Source of the DNA: Halopiger djelfimassiliensis
GTDB lineage: Archaea; Halobacteriota; Halobacteria; Halobacteriales; Natrialbaceae
Reading direction: 5' to 3'
DNA length: 64,000 nucleotides
NCBI RefSeq assembly: GCF_000455365.1
Contig: NZ_HG315686.1
Location: forward strand, 815,888-879,887
The notes beneath the pieces were generated by a model. The model saw only the letters and a list, made by a program, of their open reading frames with translations, ran no database searches and was not told where the DNA came from. The translations under genes were made by a program, and so were the position numbers. Below are positions 1-7,800 of the stretch, piece after piece; the first letter of the stretch is position 1; each line of letters begins with the position of its first letter.

Positions 1-243
1 CCCGAGTCGTACAACTTCCAGAGTAGGGACCCTGACCTCTACGAGGAAGACATCAAGTCGAACCGTGACGCTCGACAGGACGCCATCGAGAACGAGGAAA
101 TCACCAAGGCAGGCATCGGGGGCGGTATCGGTGGCTCGGCTGGCACGGCACTTCTTATCCTCGGTGGTCTCGCAGCAGCCATCCTTGGCCTGTCCGGTGA
201 AGATGGCAAAGGTGGAGTGAACGTCAACCTGCGAGACCGGTAG
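1..243 (+). CDS. Spike protein, C-terminal fragment (pleolipovirus VP4-like)
   Basis: The reading frame is open from base 1 to the TAG at 241-243, giving the last 80 residues of a protein that starts outside the window. A charged, probably coiled stretch is followed by a Gly/Ala/Leu-rich membrane helix (about residues 47-67 of the fragment) and a short charged tail. A large ectodomain with one C-terminal anchor is the topology of pleolipovirus spikes, and the gene sits just before the small membrane proteins and the ATPase, as VP4 does. The assignment rests on topology and context because the ectodomain is not visible. Confidence 0.6.
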   Translation, partial: PESYNFQSRDPDLYEEDIKSNRDARQDAIENEEITKAGIGGGIGGSAGTALLILGGLAAAILGLSGEDGKGGVNVNLRDR

Positions 244-338
244 TCGTCACACTCTTCTCTACCTGTCCAACACCCTGCCCGACCCGTCAGAAATATCAGA
301 GGAAAGACATTTAGACGTTGATATTATAAATAGTAGTA

Positions 339-515
339 ATGTCAGTAGTAGACCAAGATGGGCCACTAATCGCTATAGCTCTGCTCTTAGTGGCCTACGC
401 CATCATCTGGCAAGGTATAGCTGACTGGGCGGCCGCCCTCCCAGTTGGAGCGCAAGTACTGATTGTCGCTGTCCTCGGCATTGCCGGCCTATCCCTGGCG
501 GGAGGTGATGACTGA
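339..515 (+). CDS. Small viral membrane protein, 58 aa
   Basis: This 58-residue ORF begins at the ATG at 339, about 95 bases after the spike gene, and contains two hydrophobic segments (roughly residues 9-26 and 35-53) joined by a short loop with a Trp. Its TGA overlaps the next ATG (TGATG at 513-517), so it is translationally coupled to the next gene. A TTTAGA element near 310 could be its TATA box. Pleolipoviruses carry small membrane proteins here, but I do not recognise a family. It is probably a virion membrane component (inference from position and composition). Confidence 0.6.
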   Translation: MSVVDQDGPLIAIALLLVAYAIIWQGIADWAAALPVGAQVLIVAVLGIAGLSLAGGDD

Positions 516-730
516 TGCTACCAATAGCACTCGGAGGAGCGAAAGCAGGGGCATCAGCCATCCGACCACTCGCCGCGCTGGTCCTCGCCCTCGCTATCCT
601 CGACGTGACGGGTATCGTCCCATTCGAGATGTGGTTTACCTGGGCGTGGCAGCTGCTCGTGGCCCTGTTCGAGCGCCTCGCGGCTGAAGCACTCGGCCTC
701 TCCGCCTATCCGGCGGGTGGTGGGCTGTGA
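515..730 (+). CDS. Small viral membrane protein, 71 aa
   Basis: The 71-residue product has two hydrophobic segments, around residues 17-35 and 38-58, the second with several aromatics (WFTWAW). The gene overlaps the preceding one at TGATG and the following one at GTGA, placing it inside the tightly packed structural operon. No catalytic motif is visible. A minor virion membrane protein is the likeliest role, inferred only from context. Confidence 0.6.
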   Translation: MLPIALGGAKAGASAIRPLAALVLALAILDVTGIVPFEMWFTWAWQLLVALFERLAAEALGLSAYPAGGGL

Positions 731-1764
731 CTCGCAGGGCCGTCACGGGGGTCTTCCTCGCCATGATGCTCCTCTCCGTCCTTGCGGTCGCACCGGCAGC
801 TGCGGCTGACTACGAGGACTGCGAGCTTGACGACGATGTCGAGCAGTACCGTACCTGCCTCGCAGACTCGGTGACGCACGACCAAGTCCTCGACTGGACG
901 CAGGAGGACCCAGACGACCTATCACAGAAGCAGATTGACGCCGTCTACGCCGTCCCACTCGACGGATTCTCCGACGAAGAAATGGAGCAAGTGTCCAACT
1001 GGATGGTCGAGGAGAAGACTGGAGTCGACCCGAGTGAGGTCAACTTCAATAATGACTCCCTCGACGGGCTGCGCAACCGACTCGACGACGCAGGCAGCGT
1101 CGAGGACGCCCGCAACCGGGTTGATGGATGGGTAGACACTCATACCGAGACAGGACACGAGGAAGACGGTGAGACAACCGTTGAGAGCGACGAGAATGTT
1201 GCGGATGGGTCAGAGGATGATACCAGTAGCGAAGCTACTGAGACAGCTGTAGAGGAAGTTTCAGGTAACGGAGTGGACTGGGACTCCTCTGTCATCTACG
1301 AGGTTGGCACGCTCCGAGTAATCGAAGAGGATTGGAGTGAGGGCTACATCGTCATTGAAGCCGACCGGTCACAGGAAATCACGTTAGCGAAGAAGTCCTC
1401 TATCACCAGCACGACCGGTACGTACGAAGAGATTAGCATCGACTCAGATGAGACGCTCCGCATCGACCTCGACGAGGCGAGCTGGTACAGTATTAGCTCG
1501 TCAGGCGAGTTTCGGGAGCGGACCAGTTCGCTGACGCTGCGGCTGTTCCAAACGGCCGCTACGTGGAGTTTCGTCCTACGGACGTTCCTCGTGACGCTCG
1601 TGGGGATGTCGGGGCTGATGTACTATATTCACTGGCGGAAGGAGCGCAAGCGCAACAAGGGCGCACGCAGCGAGCTGAGCGGGGAGTACATCGAGAACAT
1701 CCCCGCGCATACATCGGACAAAGCGGACGACGATGACGCCGACGAGGCGGGTGAGAGCGAATGA
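727..1764 (+). CDS. Secreted membrane-anchored viral protein (pleolipovirus ORF6-like)
   Basis: This 345-residue protein starts at GTG 727, overlapping the upstream stop by 4 bases. It has a Sec signal peptide ending in an Ala-rich site (about residue 27), a very acidic Asp/Glu-rich ectodomain with a Thr/Ser/Glu-rich linker near residues 140-175, a beta-rich segment (about 180-265), one membrane helix (about 278-300) and a basic then acidic cytoplasmic tail. Only two Cys lie near the mature N-terminus. Position and topology match the conserved ORF6-type protein of pleolipoviruses, whose role is not established. It could be a second surface protein. Confidence 0.65.
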   Translation: MTRRAVTGVFLAMMLLSVLAVAPAAAADYEDCELDDDVEQYRTCLADSVTHDQVLDWTQEDPDDLSQKQIDAVYAVPLDGFSDEEMEQVSNWMVEEKTGVDPSEVNFNNDSLDGLRNRLDDAGSVEDARNRVDGWVDTHTETGHEEDGETTVESDENVADGSEDDTSSEATETAVEEVSGNGVDWDSSVIYEVGTLRVIEEDWSEGYIVIEADRSQEITLAKKSSITSTTGTYEEISIDSDETLRIDLDEASWYSISSSGEFRERTSSLTLRLFQTAATWSFVLRTFLVTLVGMSGLMYYIHWRKERKRNKGARSELSGEYIENIPAHTSDKADDDDADEAGESE

Positions 1765-2603
1765 TGCTCTACATCGCTGGTACAGTGCTAGCCGTGGCGG
1801 TCATCGCGGCCGGGACGTACCTGTTCGAGCGGGAGGATGTGGTCGAGGGTTACCAACGAGTGCGGGAAGAGGTACTCGACACCCTCTCGCAGCCGTCTAA
1901 GCTGCTGACGTGGGGCCTCATCCTGTTCCTCGTCGACCTAATCCTCGGCGGGCCGGTCGTGGTGCGGCTCAACGCCCTGTCGCTGGCGAACCAGCTGACG
2001 TTTATCGTGGCCCTGTGTACGCTCATCATCGGTTACAAGCCCGCACAGTACCTCCACGCCCTTATTTGGAGTTCGAACGACATCCACCTGCTCGTCGTCA
2101 ACCCGACCTGGAGAGGCTACGTGGACCTTGTCTCGATGTCGCCAGAGGTGCGCGACCAGTACAGCATCACCGGCGCGGACTCGCTGTACCGTAAGCCCAT
2201 CCCGCTCGCAGGCGAGATATACATCTGCTGGACGATATACACCGACACAAAGGAAATCGTCAGCACGTGGAAGGCGATGCCTGACCCCGTGGAAATCGAG
2301 GAGGAAAAGGGCGCGCTGGAGTCGATGCAGCGCATCGTCGAGGACAAGTTCGACGACTGGCGCGACGACCTCCATCTCTCTAACTACCGGAAGAAGGTCG
2401 CGCGAGAGGACGCCGAAATCGCCGTCGCCCAACTGTGGGACGAAGGCGAGCGAGTCACGGGCGAGATGACGCTCAAAGAGCTGTACGACCGTGCTGAAGA
2501 GGAGGATATAGACCCTGGGGAGGTCACGGTCACCCTTGAAGACCAAGAGCAGATGCCAGGGGCGGCTGCAAACGATGCCCACCAGGGCGGTGAGACGGCA
2601 TGA
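1761..2603 (+). CDS. Viral multi-pass membrane protein with cytoplasmic domain (ORF7-like)
   Basis: The 280-residue product has hydrophobic segments at about residues 2-20, 48-65 and 75-92, then a largely soluble region with an alpha-helical acidic C-terminus (about 180-280). The ATG at 1761 overlaps the preceding TGA (ATGA), and its own TGA overlaps the ATPase start, so the three genes form one coupled unit. This arrangement resembles the ORF7-like gene preceding the VP8-like ATPase of pleolipoviruses. The soluble domain may recruit the ATPase to the membrane (inference). Confidence 0.6.
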   Translation: MMLYIAGTVLAVAVIAAGTYLFEREDVVEGYQRVREEVLDTLSQPSKLLTWGLILFLVDLILGGPVVVRLNALSLANQLTFIVALCTLIIGYKPAQYLHALIWSSNDIHLLVVNPTWRGYVDLVSMSPEVRDQYSITGADSLYRKPIPLAGEIYICWTIYTDTKEIVSTWKAMPDPVEIEEEKGALESMQRIVEDKFDDWRDDLHLSNYRKKVAREDAEIAVAQLWDEGERVTGEMTLKELYDRAEEEDIDPGEVTVTLEDQEQMPGAAANDAHQGGETA

Positions 2604-3733
2604 TTAGCAGCTCTAAGCTGCGCGAGTCACTCCCCTCATTCAGGCTGCCTGTGCTACAGGATGCGGGCCTCATCCCGCCCGAGGAGCAGGAGTGGTTCGA
2701 CCTCTACCGGCGGACGTACTCGGAGGGGCAAGGCGTCCACTACGAGACGGGTGAGCCCGCTGATGAGTACCACGAGTCAAAGACCTACGTCGACAGGGCA
2801 CTCCCAGTCATTGAACGCCAAGTTGCGAGTGCCGTCAGGAACGGGAACGAGTCTGTTATGGACTTCATCCGCGGCCTTGACGGAGACGATGGTATTGACA
2901 TCGCATACTGGGAAGAGTACGAGAAAATCAAGGACCTATTCCGTCAAGAGCCGCGCTACACTGACTTCACGAACTCCATCTTCCAGTGCGTGATTTACTC
3001 GTCGGCCGTCCCCCCGACCGGGCGCGGGAAGTCGAACACGATGTACACGCTCGTGGAGATGGCTCAGACCGTCTATCCAAACCTACGAGTCATCACGAAC
3101 AACACTTCCGACGACTTCGAGACTGCGCCCGAACAGTGGGAAGACATCGAGAGACTCGTCCGAAGCGATGACGGCTGGAAGCTCCTCTGCATCGATGAGG
3201 CGGCACAATTCCTGCAGTACGCCGACCAGAGTGGCGGTAAGACCGTTTCCCAGTGCCTGAAGCTCCTCCGGCATAACCACTGCCACCTGTTGATGGTCGG
3301 CCACACGGGGATGGACATTCCGGCTGACATCCGCCGGCAAGTATTCTTCCTCGACAAGCAGAGCCAGAAGCAAGGCGTCTTCGGGTATGGAATCACCTCG
3401 AACGACATCGGGACGATGGAGGTAGCCAACGAGTTGTTCAAGGTCTCGAAAATCCCGCCCACGAACCTTGACTACGACGATATAGACGACGAAGGAATCG
3501 AAATCAAGTTCGATGGTGGGGGAGTTACTAGCGAGTACATCGTTGAGGGCCTTGTCCGCGAAATAGGGCAGGTTAGCGACGAGATTGCCAAGATAGAAGA
3601 GTTAGAGGAGAAGCGTCGAGACCTCATCCGGGAACTTGACGAGGAAGGGGACCTCACCATCCGAGAGATTGCGGATGCGGCAAATGTGTCGAAATCCAAG
3701 GTTTCGAACATCCTCTCCGAGGAATTCGAATAG
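2600..3733 (+). CDS. P-loop ATPase with C-terminal HTH (pleolipovirus VP8-like)
   Basis: This 377-residue NTPase has a P-loop at residues 138-146 (PPTGRGKSN) and a Walker B at 195-200 (LLCIDE) followed by AAQ. The first P-loop residue is Pro rather than the usual Gly or Ala. A region around 225-245 contains HNHCHLLMVGHTG, which may be the sensor segment. A coiled segment (about 310-335) leads into a helix-turn-helix at about 340-377 with the TIREIADAANVSKSKVSN pattern. It is the last gene of the structural operon, the position of the conserved VP8-like ATPase. It may act in DNA handling at the membrane; a packaging motor is unproven because pleolipoviruses bud. Confidence 0.7.
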   Translation: MISSSKLRESLPSFRLPVLQDAGLIPPEEQEWFDLYRRTYSEGQGVHYETGEPADEYHESKTYVDRALPVIERQVASAVRNGNESVMDFIRGLDGDDGIDIAYWEEYEKIKDLFRQEPRYTDFTNSIFQCVIYSSAVPPTGRGKSNTMYTLVEMAQTVYPNLRVITNNTSDDFETAPEQWEDIERLVRSDDGWKLLCIDEAAQFLQYADQSGGKTVSQCLKLLRHNHCHLLMVGHTGMDIPADIRRQVFFLDKQSQKQGVFGYGITSNDIGTMEVANELFKVSKIPPTNLDYDDIDDEGIEIKFDGGGVTSEYIVEGLVREIGQVSDEIAKIEELEEKRRDLIRELDEEGDLTIREIADAANVSKSKVSNILSEEFE

Positions 3734-3830
3734 CCGTCCACGGGTTGGACAGCCCACATTCTGGCTGCCGCGCATAATCGACAGACAGTGAGCCGTTCGC
3801 CGAGTGGACGATTCCACCTGCACAGATACC

Positions 3831-3853
3831 CACCCTCTACTACGTAGAGGGTG
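3831..3853. terminator. Perfect 10-bp inverted repeat after the structural operon
   Basis: CACCCTCTAC and GTAGAGGGTG flank a TAC loop, about 100 bases after the ATPase stop and before the convergent regulator ends at 3946. A two-way terminator is the simplest reading, but no T-tract follows, so a protein-binding or replication-related site is also possible. The rest of the 3734-3945 gap holds no gene that I can support. Confidence 0.5.
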
Positions 3854-3945
3854 ACTATTCTCGGGCCGACCTCGTTGCGCTCGCGCCCGCTAAGACCTAC
3901 CGTTGGTGCAGCCGCCAACCCGGGGAATACGGGGTAGAATAGGGG

Positions 3946-4491
3946 TTATTCGTCGTATCGCTCCATTTCGAGCCGCTTCTTCACTCCCGATACCGTTGCT
4001 CCCTCCGTTTGCCGGAGCGTCTTTAACGCCACCTCAACCAAAAACTCCAGCTCCTCGACCTTCTCTTCGAGGTCTCCACTCGCGCCCGTGTCTCCGTGTT
4101 GGGTGGCTGTTCGGGCCGCGAGAGCGTCGAGGCGGTTCTCGTGCCGGTCGAGACGGCCGTGCAGCTCCTCGAACTCAGACTTAGTGACCGTGACGGTCTG
4201 CTCGTCCTGGTCCTCGTTCTCGTTGAGGAGGTTACCGCCGATGTTGCCCTTCCGAATCCGCTGCTCGGCCTCGTCAGTGAGTACGGCGATGCGGGGCGGG
4301 AAGCCACCGTTGGGAGCTTCATCCGCTGTCTCGATGCGGATGAGGCCGCGCTCCTCAAGGTCTGGGAAGTAGTACTTAATCTCGCCCCGAGAGAGGCCTG
4401 CGTCTGCTCGAATCTGGGAGGTCGTAGCCTCTCCTCCGTGGCGCACCACCGACCGGAGGAACTCGATGTGCGTGTCGTTTAGGTCTGTCAT
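3946..4491 (-). CDS. Winged-helix transcriptional regulator with coiled coil
   Basis: The 181-residue protein starts at the ATG at 4491 (MTDLNDTHIEF). The longer open frame upstream reads through a promoter region and lacks protein-like composition. Residues 1-75 form a winged-helix domain (HGGEATTSQIRADAGLSRGEI as the HTH, then a YYFPDLEERGLI wing). Residues 100-165 are a likely coiled coil for dimerisation. It is transcribed against the structural operon, and its promoter faces an operator cluster shared with the rightward gene at 4762. It is probably a viral regulator that controls this divergent region. Confidence 0.7.
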   Translation of the reverse strand: MTDLNDTHIEFLRSVVRHGGEATTSQIRADAGLSRGEIKYYFPDLEERGLIRIETADEAPNGGFPPRIAVLTDEAEQRIRKGNIGGNLLNENEDQDEQTVTVTKSEFEELHGRLDRHENRLDALAARTATQHGDTGASGDLEEKVEELEFLVEVALKTLRQTEGATVSGVKKRLEMERYDE

Positions 4492-4546
4492 ACAAGTGTC
4501 ACTATAGCCGAAGACTATTGGTTTACCCCTCAGGTTGCAACTACGC

Positions 4547-4593
4547 CATCCTAGGAGGCTACCCACTAGGATGTCCTCTGACGACCTCCTAGG
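4547..4593. promoter_or_regulatory. Operator cluster of CCTAGG-centred inverted repeats
   Basis: In the 270-base gap between divergent genes, CATCCTAG (4547-4554) pairs with CTAGGATG (4566-4573), and CCTAGGAGG (4550-4558) pairs with CCTCCTAGG (4585-4593). Three related CCTAGG/CTAGGA sites therefore interlock within 47 bases. They lie upstream of the winged-helix gene (3946-4491) and of the rightward gene at 4762, whose TATA-like TTTAGAAA is near 4734. Autoregulation by the neighbouring winged-helix protein is the obvious hypothesis. Confidence 0.5.
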
Positions 4594-4761
4594 GGGCGAC
4601 GGTCTAACGACATCCCCATCGCGCGCGGACCTTTCACCACTGGCGCGAGGTGCGGGCCAGAAGTAGACGAGCGACTGTTGAGGGCGAGGGCCGAACAGCG
4701 CAACCCAACCCCGAATCCAAGGGAGGGGAATACCTTTAGAAATGGCAGTCAAGAAACAAGT

Positions 4762-5157
4762 ATGGCAGCATCAGACCGAAGCGACGACGCACAGGCACGA
4801 CGAGAACAGCTGACCACCGAAGAGCGACTCCAGCGACTGGAGAGTGAAATGGAGTTCCTCGACGAGGTCAGCATCGACCAAGGAAGCAGCCTCAACTTCC
4901 TCAACGACGAGAACAACGAGCAGTGGGACGAGATTATCAGCCTCCAACAGGAACTTGTAGAGCTTGAGAGCCGAGTTCACGAACTGGAGAACATGGGCAT
5001 AGTGTTCCGACATTTACTCAACCTCGACGGTGTGAAGCCAGCGGGCCGCGCCGGAGACATCCGCGAATGCAACGGCGACCCCGACTGCGAGGTCTGCAAC
5101 GACGAGGACCTAACTGACATCGACATCATCGGCGACGACGTAGAGTACATCGACTGA
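4762..5157 (+). CDS. Small coiled-coil protein with Cys pair, unknown function
   Basis: The 131-residue product starts at ATG 4762, 28 bases after a TTTAGAAA box, so the mRNA is probably leaderless. Residues 10-85 are a long amphipathic coiled coil. The tail has a C-x5-C-x2-C cluster (CNGDPDCEVC) that could bind zinc, then a very acidic end. No family is recognised. Being divergent from the winged-helix regulator and behind its operators, it is likely an early or regulatory viral gene. Confidence 0.65.
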   Translation: MAASDRSDDAQARREQLTTEERLQRLESEMEFLDEVSIDQGSSLNFLNDENNEQWDEIISLQQELVELESRVHELENMGIVFRHLLNLDGVKPAGRAGDIRECNGDPDCEVCNDEDLTDIDIIGDDVEYID

Positions 5158-5200
5158 CACCGCCGCCCCATTTCCCGAGAACCTGGCCCACGAGCAGCCG

Positions 5201-5527
5201 CTACACCGGCGCGGTGAAATAGGCGATTGTGAACGAGAGACCGACGTAGACTATTGCTCCGACAAGGAGGGCAGCTACGACCCGCCCGCTACGCAATGTG
5301 AGGACCGAGCTAATGGCAGCGATGAACACCGCGAACAGAGCCTCTGCGTGCGACGTAGGGGCGAGCGTAACGGTGAAAGCGTAGATGAAGCGGGCGATGG
5401 AGCCCCCAGCGGCCGAGGAGCTGGATAAGTCCCCGAACCAGAGGAGGAATGCACCCGCTACCCCGACGACAACCACCATAGCGACACTCAATGCCTCTTC
5501 TGGGTTAGTCCCGCCCCTCGTTCCCAT
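5201..5527 (-). CDS. Small multi-pass membrane protein
   Basis: The 108-residue protein has hydrophobic segments at about residues 14-30, 42-58, 62-78 and 84-103, giving three to four membrane passes, with no catalytic motif. It starts at ATG 5527 and is transcribed leftward, convergent with the gene at 4762. Its compact four-helix look resembles the internal membrane proteins of pleolipoviruses (VP3-like), but the position outside the structural operon argues against a firm assignment. Confidence 0.6.
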   Translation of the reverse strand: MGTRGGTNPEEALSVAMVVVVGVAGAFLLWFGDLSSSSAAGGSIARFIYAFTVTLAPTSHAEALFAVFIAAISSVLTLRSGRVVAALLVGAIVYVGLSFTIAYFTAPV

Positions 5528-5640
5528 ACCCGAACTACAACATCACGATATATGATAATTTGGACGAGATAGAGATACAGCTGCTACCGACTGTACAGTA
5601 GTTTTAACCAATCTCGTACCTACCGGTTGGGTAACTGACT

Positions 5641-5961
5641 ATGCCATCTTGGGACGGAGGAGATGTAATCGATTACGACGGGAACGAATTTGCTGTCGGG
5701 GAGCAATTGGAGGTCTCCACCCCAGACGCTCAATACGCCGAGATTCTCCGCATCGGACATTATACACGTACGAATGCTGACCCACTCACAGGATATGGGC
5801 AGATGAAGCCAACTTGGAGTTACGACATCGGCGTCTTTGACGAGGATGGAGAGATGGTCCGACGACTGGATTTAGAGGAAAACGAGGTACTGGAGCGTAT
5901 CGAGGACGGCGAGTGGGAGCGCCGCCGAGAACAGTCCTCGCTGGATGACTGGGGTTCCTAA
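5641..5961 (+). CDS. Hypothetical protein, 106 aa
   Basis: This 106-residue acidic protein is probably beta-rich at its N-terminus (FAVGEQLEVS, YAEILRIGHYTR, WSYDIGVFDEDGEMVRRLDL), suggesting a small barrel fold, with a charged helical C-terminus. It starts at ATG 5641. An AGTTTTAACC stretch near 5597-5606 may be the promoter. Its end overlaps the convergent micro-gene at 5958-6098 by a few bases. I do not recognise the family. Confidence 0.55.
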   Translation: MPSWDGGDVIDYDGNEFAVGEQLEVSTPDAQYAEILRIGHYTRTNADPLTGYGQMKPTWSYDIGVFDEDGEMVRRLDLEENEVLERIEDGEWERRREQSSLDDWGS

Positions 5962-6098
5962 CCCTCGTCTCGAATCCCAAATGCCGCTTCCTTGAACGAT
6001 GGGAACGCCTCAGGTCCCCACTCCTCTTTCTCTGATTCCACGGTCATAAGGCCCTGATTCTCACCGGTCATAGTCTTACCAACGGGCGCAACAGCCAT
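5958..6098 (-). CDS. Micro-protein, 46 aa (hypothetical)
   Basis: On the minus strand an open frame runs from ATG 6098 to TAG 5958. It encodes 46 residues with typical haloarchaeal composition: a short hydrophobic N-terminus (MAVAPVGKT) and an acidic, aromatic body (EEWGPEAFPSFKEAAFGI). A second in-frame ATG at 6071 would give 37 residues. The tail overlaps the stop of the converging gene at 5961. Support is composition and fit into an otherwise empty gap. Confidence 0.4.
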   Translation of the reverse strand: MAVAPVGKTMTGENQGLMTVESEKEEWGPEAFPSFKEAAFGIRDEG

Positions 6099-6172
6099 AG
6101 TACTCCCGACCAGCCTGTAAGCAGGGAAGTGTCACAAATAGTTTGATACTCCCACCGTCGAAACCCGGGTGT

Positions 6173-6556
6173 ATGTCCGAAGCAGACACCGACGAACAGT
6201 TAGACCAATTCCTCCAACTCGTCGAGGAGAAGACCGGCGAAGAGCCACTCCCCGACCCACACCTCGGAGACATCTGCTGGATTATGATACACTACCCCAT
6301 CGAGTTCCAGGGCGAGACGTTCCGCGCCGAATTCGACATCAACATCTCCGAAGACGGTGTCACCCCGCAATGGGGCGAAATCCTCCTCGACCTCCCGGAC
6401 GAGGAGCGTGTGGCAATCCTAAACGACGTTGACATTACAGACCGAATCGGATACGCAGAGGGAGTAGAAGCACTCTACGAGTTCCAGGCGTCCAAGGACC
6501 AGATACCCGAGCTGATGGACGACCTCCAAGCGGCCCACGCCAAAGTCTACGGGTAG
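6173..6556 (+). CDS. Hypothetical acidic protein, 127 aa
   Basis: The start is the ATG at 6173 (MSEADTDEQ), about 30 bases after an AAATAGTTTGATA promoter-like stretch. A TTG ten codons upstream is possible but reads less like protein. The 127-residue product is acidic and mostly helical with a central hydrophobic patch (ICWIMIHYPIEF). No motif is recognised. It lies just before the first copy of a 32-bp repeat (6572-6603). Confidence 0.55.
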   Translation: MSEADTDEQLDQFLQLVEEKTGEEPLPDPHLGDICWIMIHYPIEFQGETFRAEFDINISEDGVTPQWGEILLDLPDEERVAILNDVDITDRIGYAEGVEALYEFQASKDQIPELMDDLQAAHAKVYG

Positions 6557-6571
6557 TCTGTCTACAGGAAC

Positions 6572-6603
6572 AGGAACACGACGTGGGCGACGCCAGGCTA
6601 TAT
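6572..6603 (+). repeat. 32-bp imperfect direct repeat, copy 1
   Basis: This copy matches 7735-7766 at 28 of 32 positions, including an identical 15-base block GACGCCAGGCTATAT. The pair brackets the CoiA-like gene. In copy 2 the CTATATATGA end sits where a TATA box for the gene at 7801 should be. Copy 1 has no good ORF just downstream, so it may be a displaced duplicate promoter. Confidence 0.7.
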
Positions 6604-6662
6604 GTCCGAGGTAGGTGATTGAGGAGCTACAGGTTACTGCAGACTGATTCTGACCTCCTCTA

Positions 6663-7664
6663 TCACTGGAAGTCTCCGAAAGTAGCCTGCCCTCGCTCCG
6701 GCCGCTTCCACGTATTTGGTGATTTAGTATTCTCTTCCTCTTCTTCAACCTCCTCGCGCCCTCTGCCCTTTTGGTCATCTGACTCGGTCGAGTTTTCCTG
6801 TTCGTCATCTGTCTCATCTTCACGGAGGAGTGGAGCAGGGATGTAGTGGGAAGCGTCTTTCACGTAGGCGATTTGGCGACCAACGTGGTCGGTTAAGACG
6901 AACTCTGGTCTATCGGTGAACTTGTCGAAATCAACTTTGGTCCATCTGTACTGAGGCAGAATTCCTCGACTCAAGTGAGCATACATCATGTAATACCTAT
7001 CTTGAGCGAGCCATTTGGGGAGATGAAACCGGGCTTGAACCTCGGGTACAGTCGGTTCCACGTCTAGCTCGAACGGCGGTTCCCACTCTTCAGCATCGGG
7101 AACCATCCAAACGAAGACCTTGTACGCATCATCCTCAATCTCTTCCCGGGTGAGGATGCAGCGGTCGCTCTCGAAATCACACTCGTACGCCCAGAACACG
7201 CTGTAACCAAGTCGATGGTAGTCGTGCTGAACCCAGTCAGCATCCTTATCCTCGTTCTTGTGCTGGACCTCAATTATGATACCCTTCCCGAATAGGGGGT
7301 CTGGCTCTTCAAATTCAAGAAGAACATCTGCCCTCCGGTACTCAGCGGGGCTTGGAATTTTACCTAAGTCCAGTGTAACCTCAGGTTCGCAGCGTTTCCA
7401 TTCGGACTCGTCGTAGAGTTCTTTCAATCGAGAGGTGGCCAGAGAAACCCATTTACGGTGAGTTTCTGATTCTCCCCCTCCGCCTCTTCCCGAACAGGAC
7501 TTACTATCCGCGGATGAGTTGTGAACGAAGTGTCGGGCTCGACCGTCTGAGGTTGGGCCACGAGGATGCATCTCGCCGCCGCAGTCGATACAGGTGACTT
7601 CTTCTCCGTCCTCGACCCCCTCCGGGATTACTCGCTCTCCGTCTTTCTCCCCAATCCACGGCAT
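6663..7664 (-). CDS. CoiA-like nuclease-family protein
   Basis: The 333-residue protein is taken from ATG 7664 (MPWIGEKDGE); upstream ATGs at 7691 and 7742 add an unlikely N-terminus. Residues 25-28 are a CxxC, followed by H45/H48 (RHFVHN), C57 and ESETHRK at 65-71. These are the zinc-knuckle and S/E-x-x-H hallmarks of the competence CoiA family. A PD-(D/E)XK-like core follows: D113 (RRADVLLEF) and E132-V-Q-H-K136 (IIIEVQHKN). CoiA-like proteins are predicted DNA nucleases linked to uptake and recombination. The C-terminal 60 residues are low-complexity acidic. The gene is flanked by the 32-bp repeats, suggesting it was inserted or duplicated as a unit. Confidence 0.7.
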   Translation of the reverse strand: MPWIGEKDGERVIPEGVEDGEEVTCIDCGGEMHPRGPTSDGRARHFVHNSSADSKSCSGRGGGGESETHRKWVSLATSRLKELYDESEWKRCEPEVTLDLGKIPSPAEYRRADVLLEFEEPDPLFGKGIIIEVQHKNEDKDADWVQHDYHRLGYSVFWAYECDFESDRCILTREEIEDDAYKVFVWMVPDAEEWEPPFELDVEPTVPEVQARFHLPKWLAQDRYYMMYAHLSRGILPQYRWTKVDFDKFTDRPEFVLTDHVGRQIAYVKDASHYIPAPLLREDETDDEQENSTESDDQKGRGREEVEEEEENTKSPNTWKRPERGQATFGDFQ

Positions 7665-7734
7665 ATTCGGCAAGTATCCAAGAAGCAGCATTAACTTTCT
7701 GCTCAGATGGAATGTTGGTTGAGCATGGAAAAGC

Positions 7735-7766
7735 AGGAGCACGATGTGAGTGACGCCAGGCTATAT
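7735..7766 (+). repeat. 32-bp imperfect direct repeat, copy 2, with TATA box
   Basis: This is the partner of 6572-6603. It ends in CTATAT and continues as ATGA, giving a TATATA box centred about 35 bases before the ATG at 7801. It therefore looks like a promoter for the downstream HTH gene. It also lies upstream of the leftward CoiA-like gene. Confidence 0.7.
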
Positions 7767-7800
7767 ATGACAAGTCTCTCGTCGGAATCTATCGGAAACA

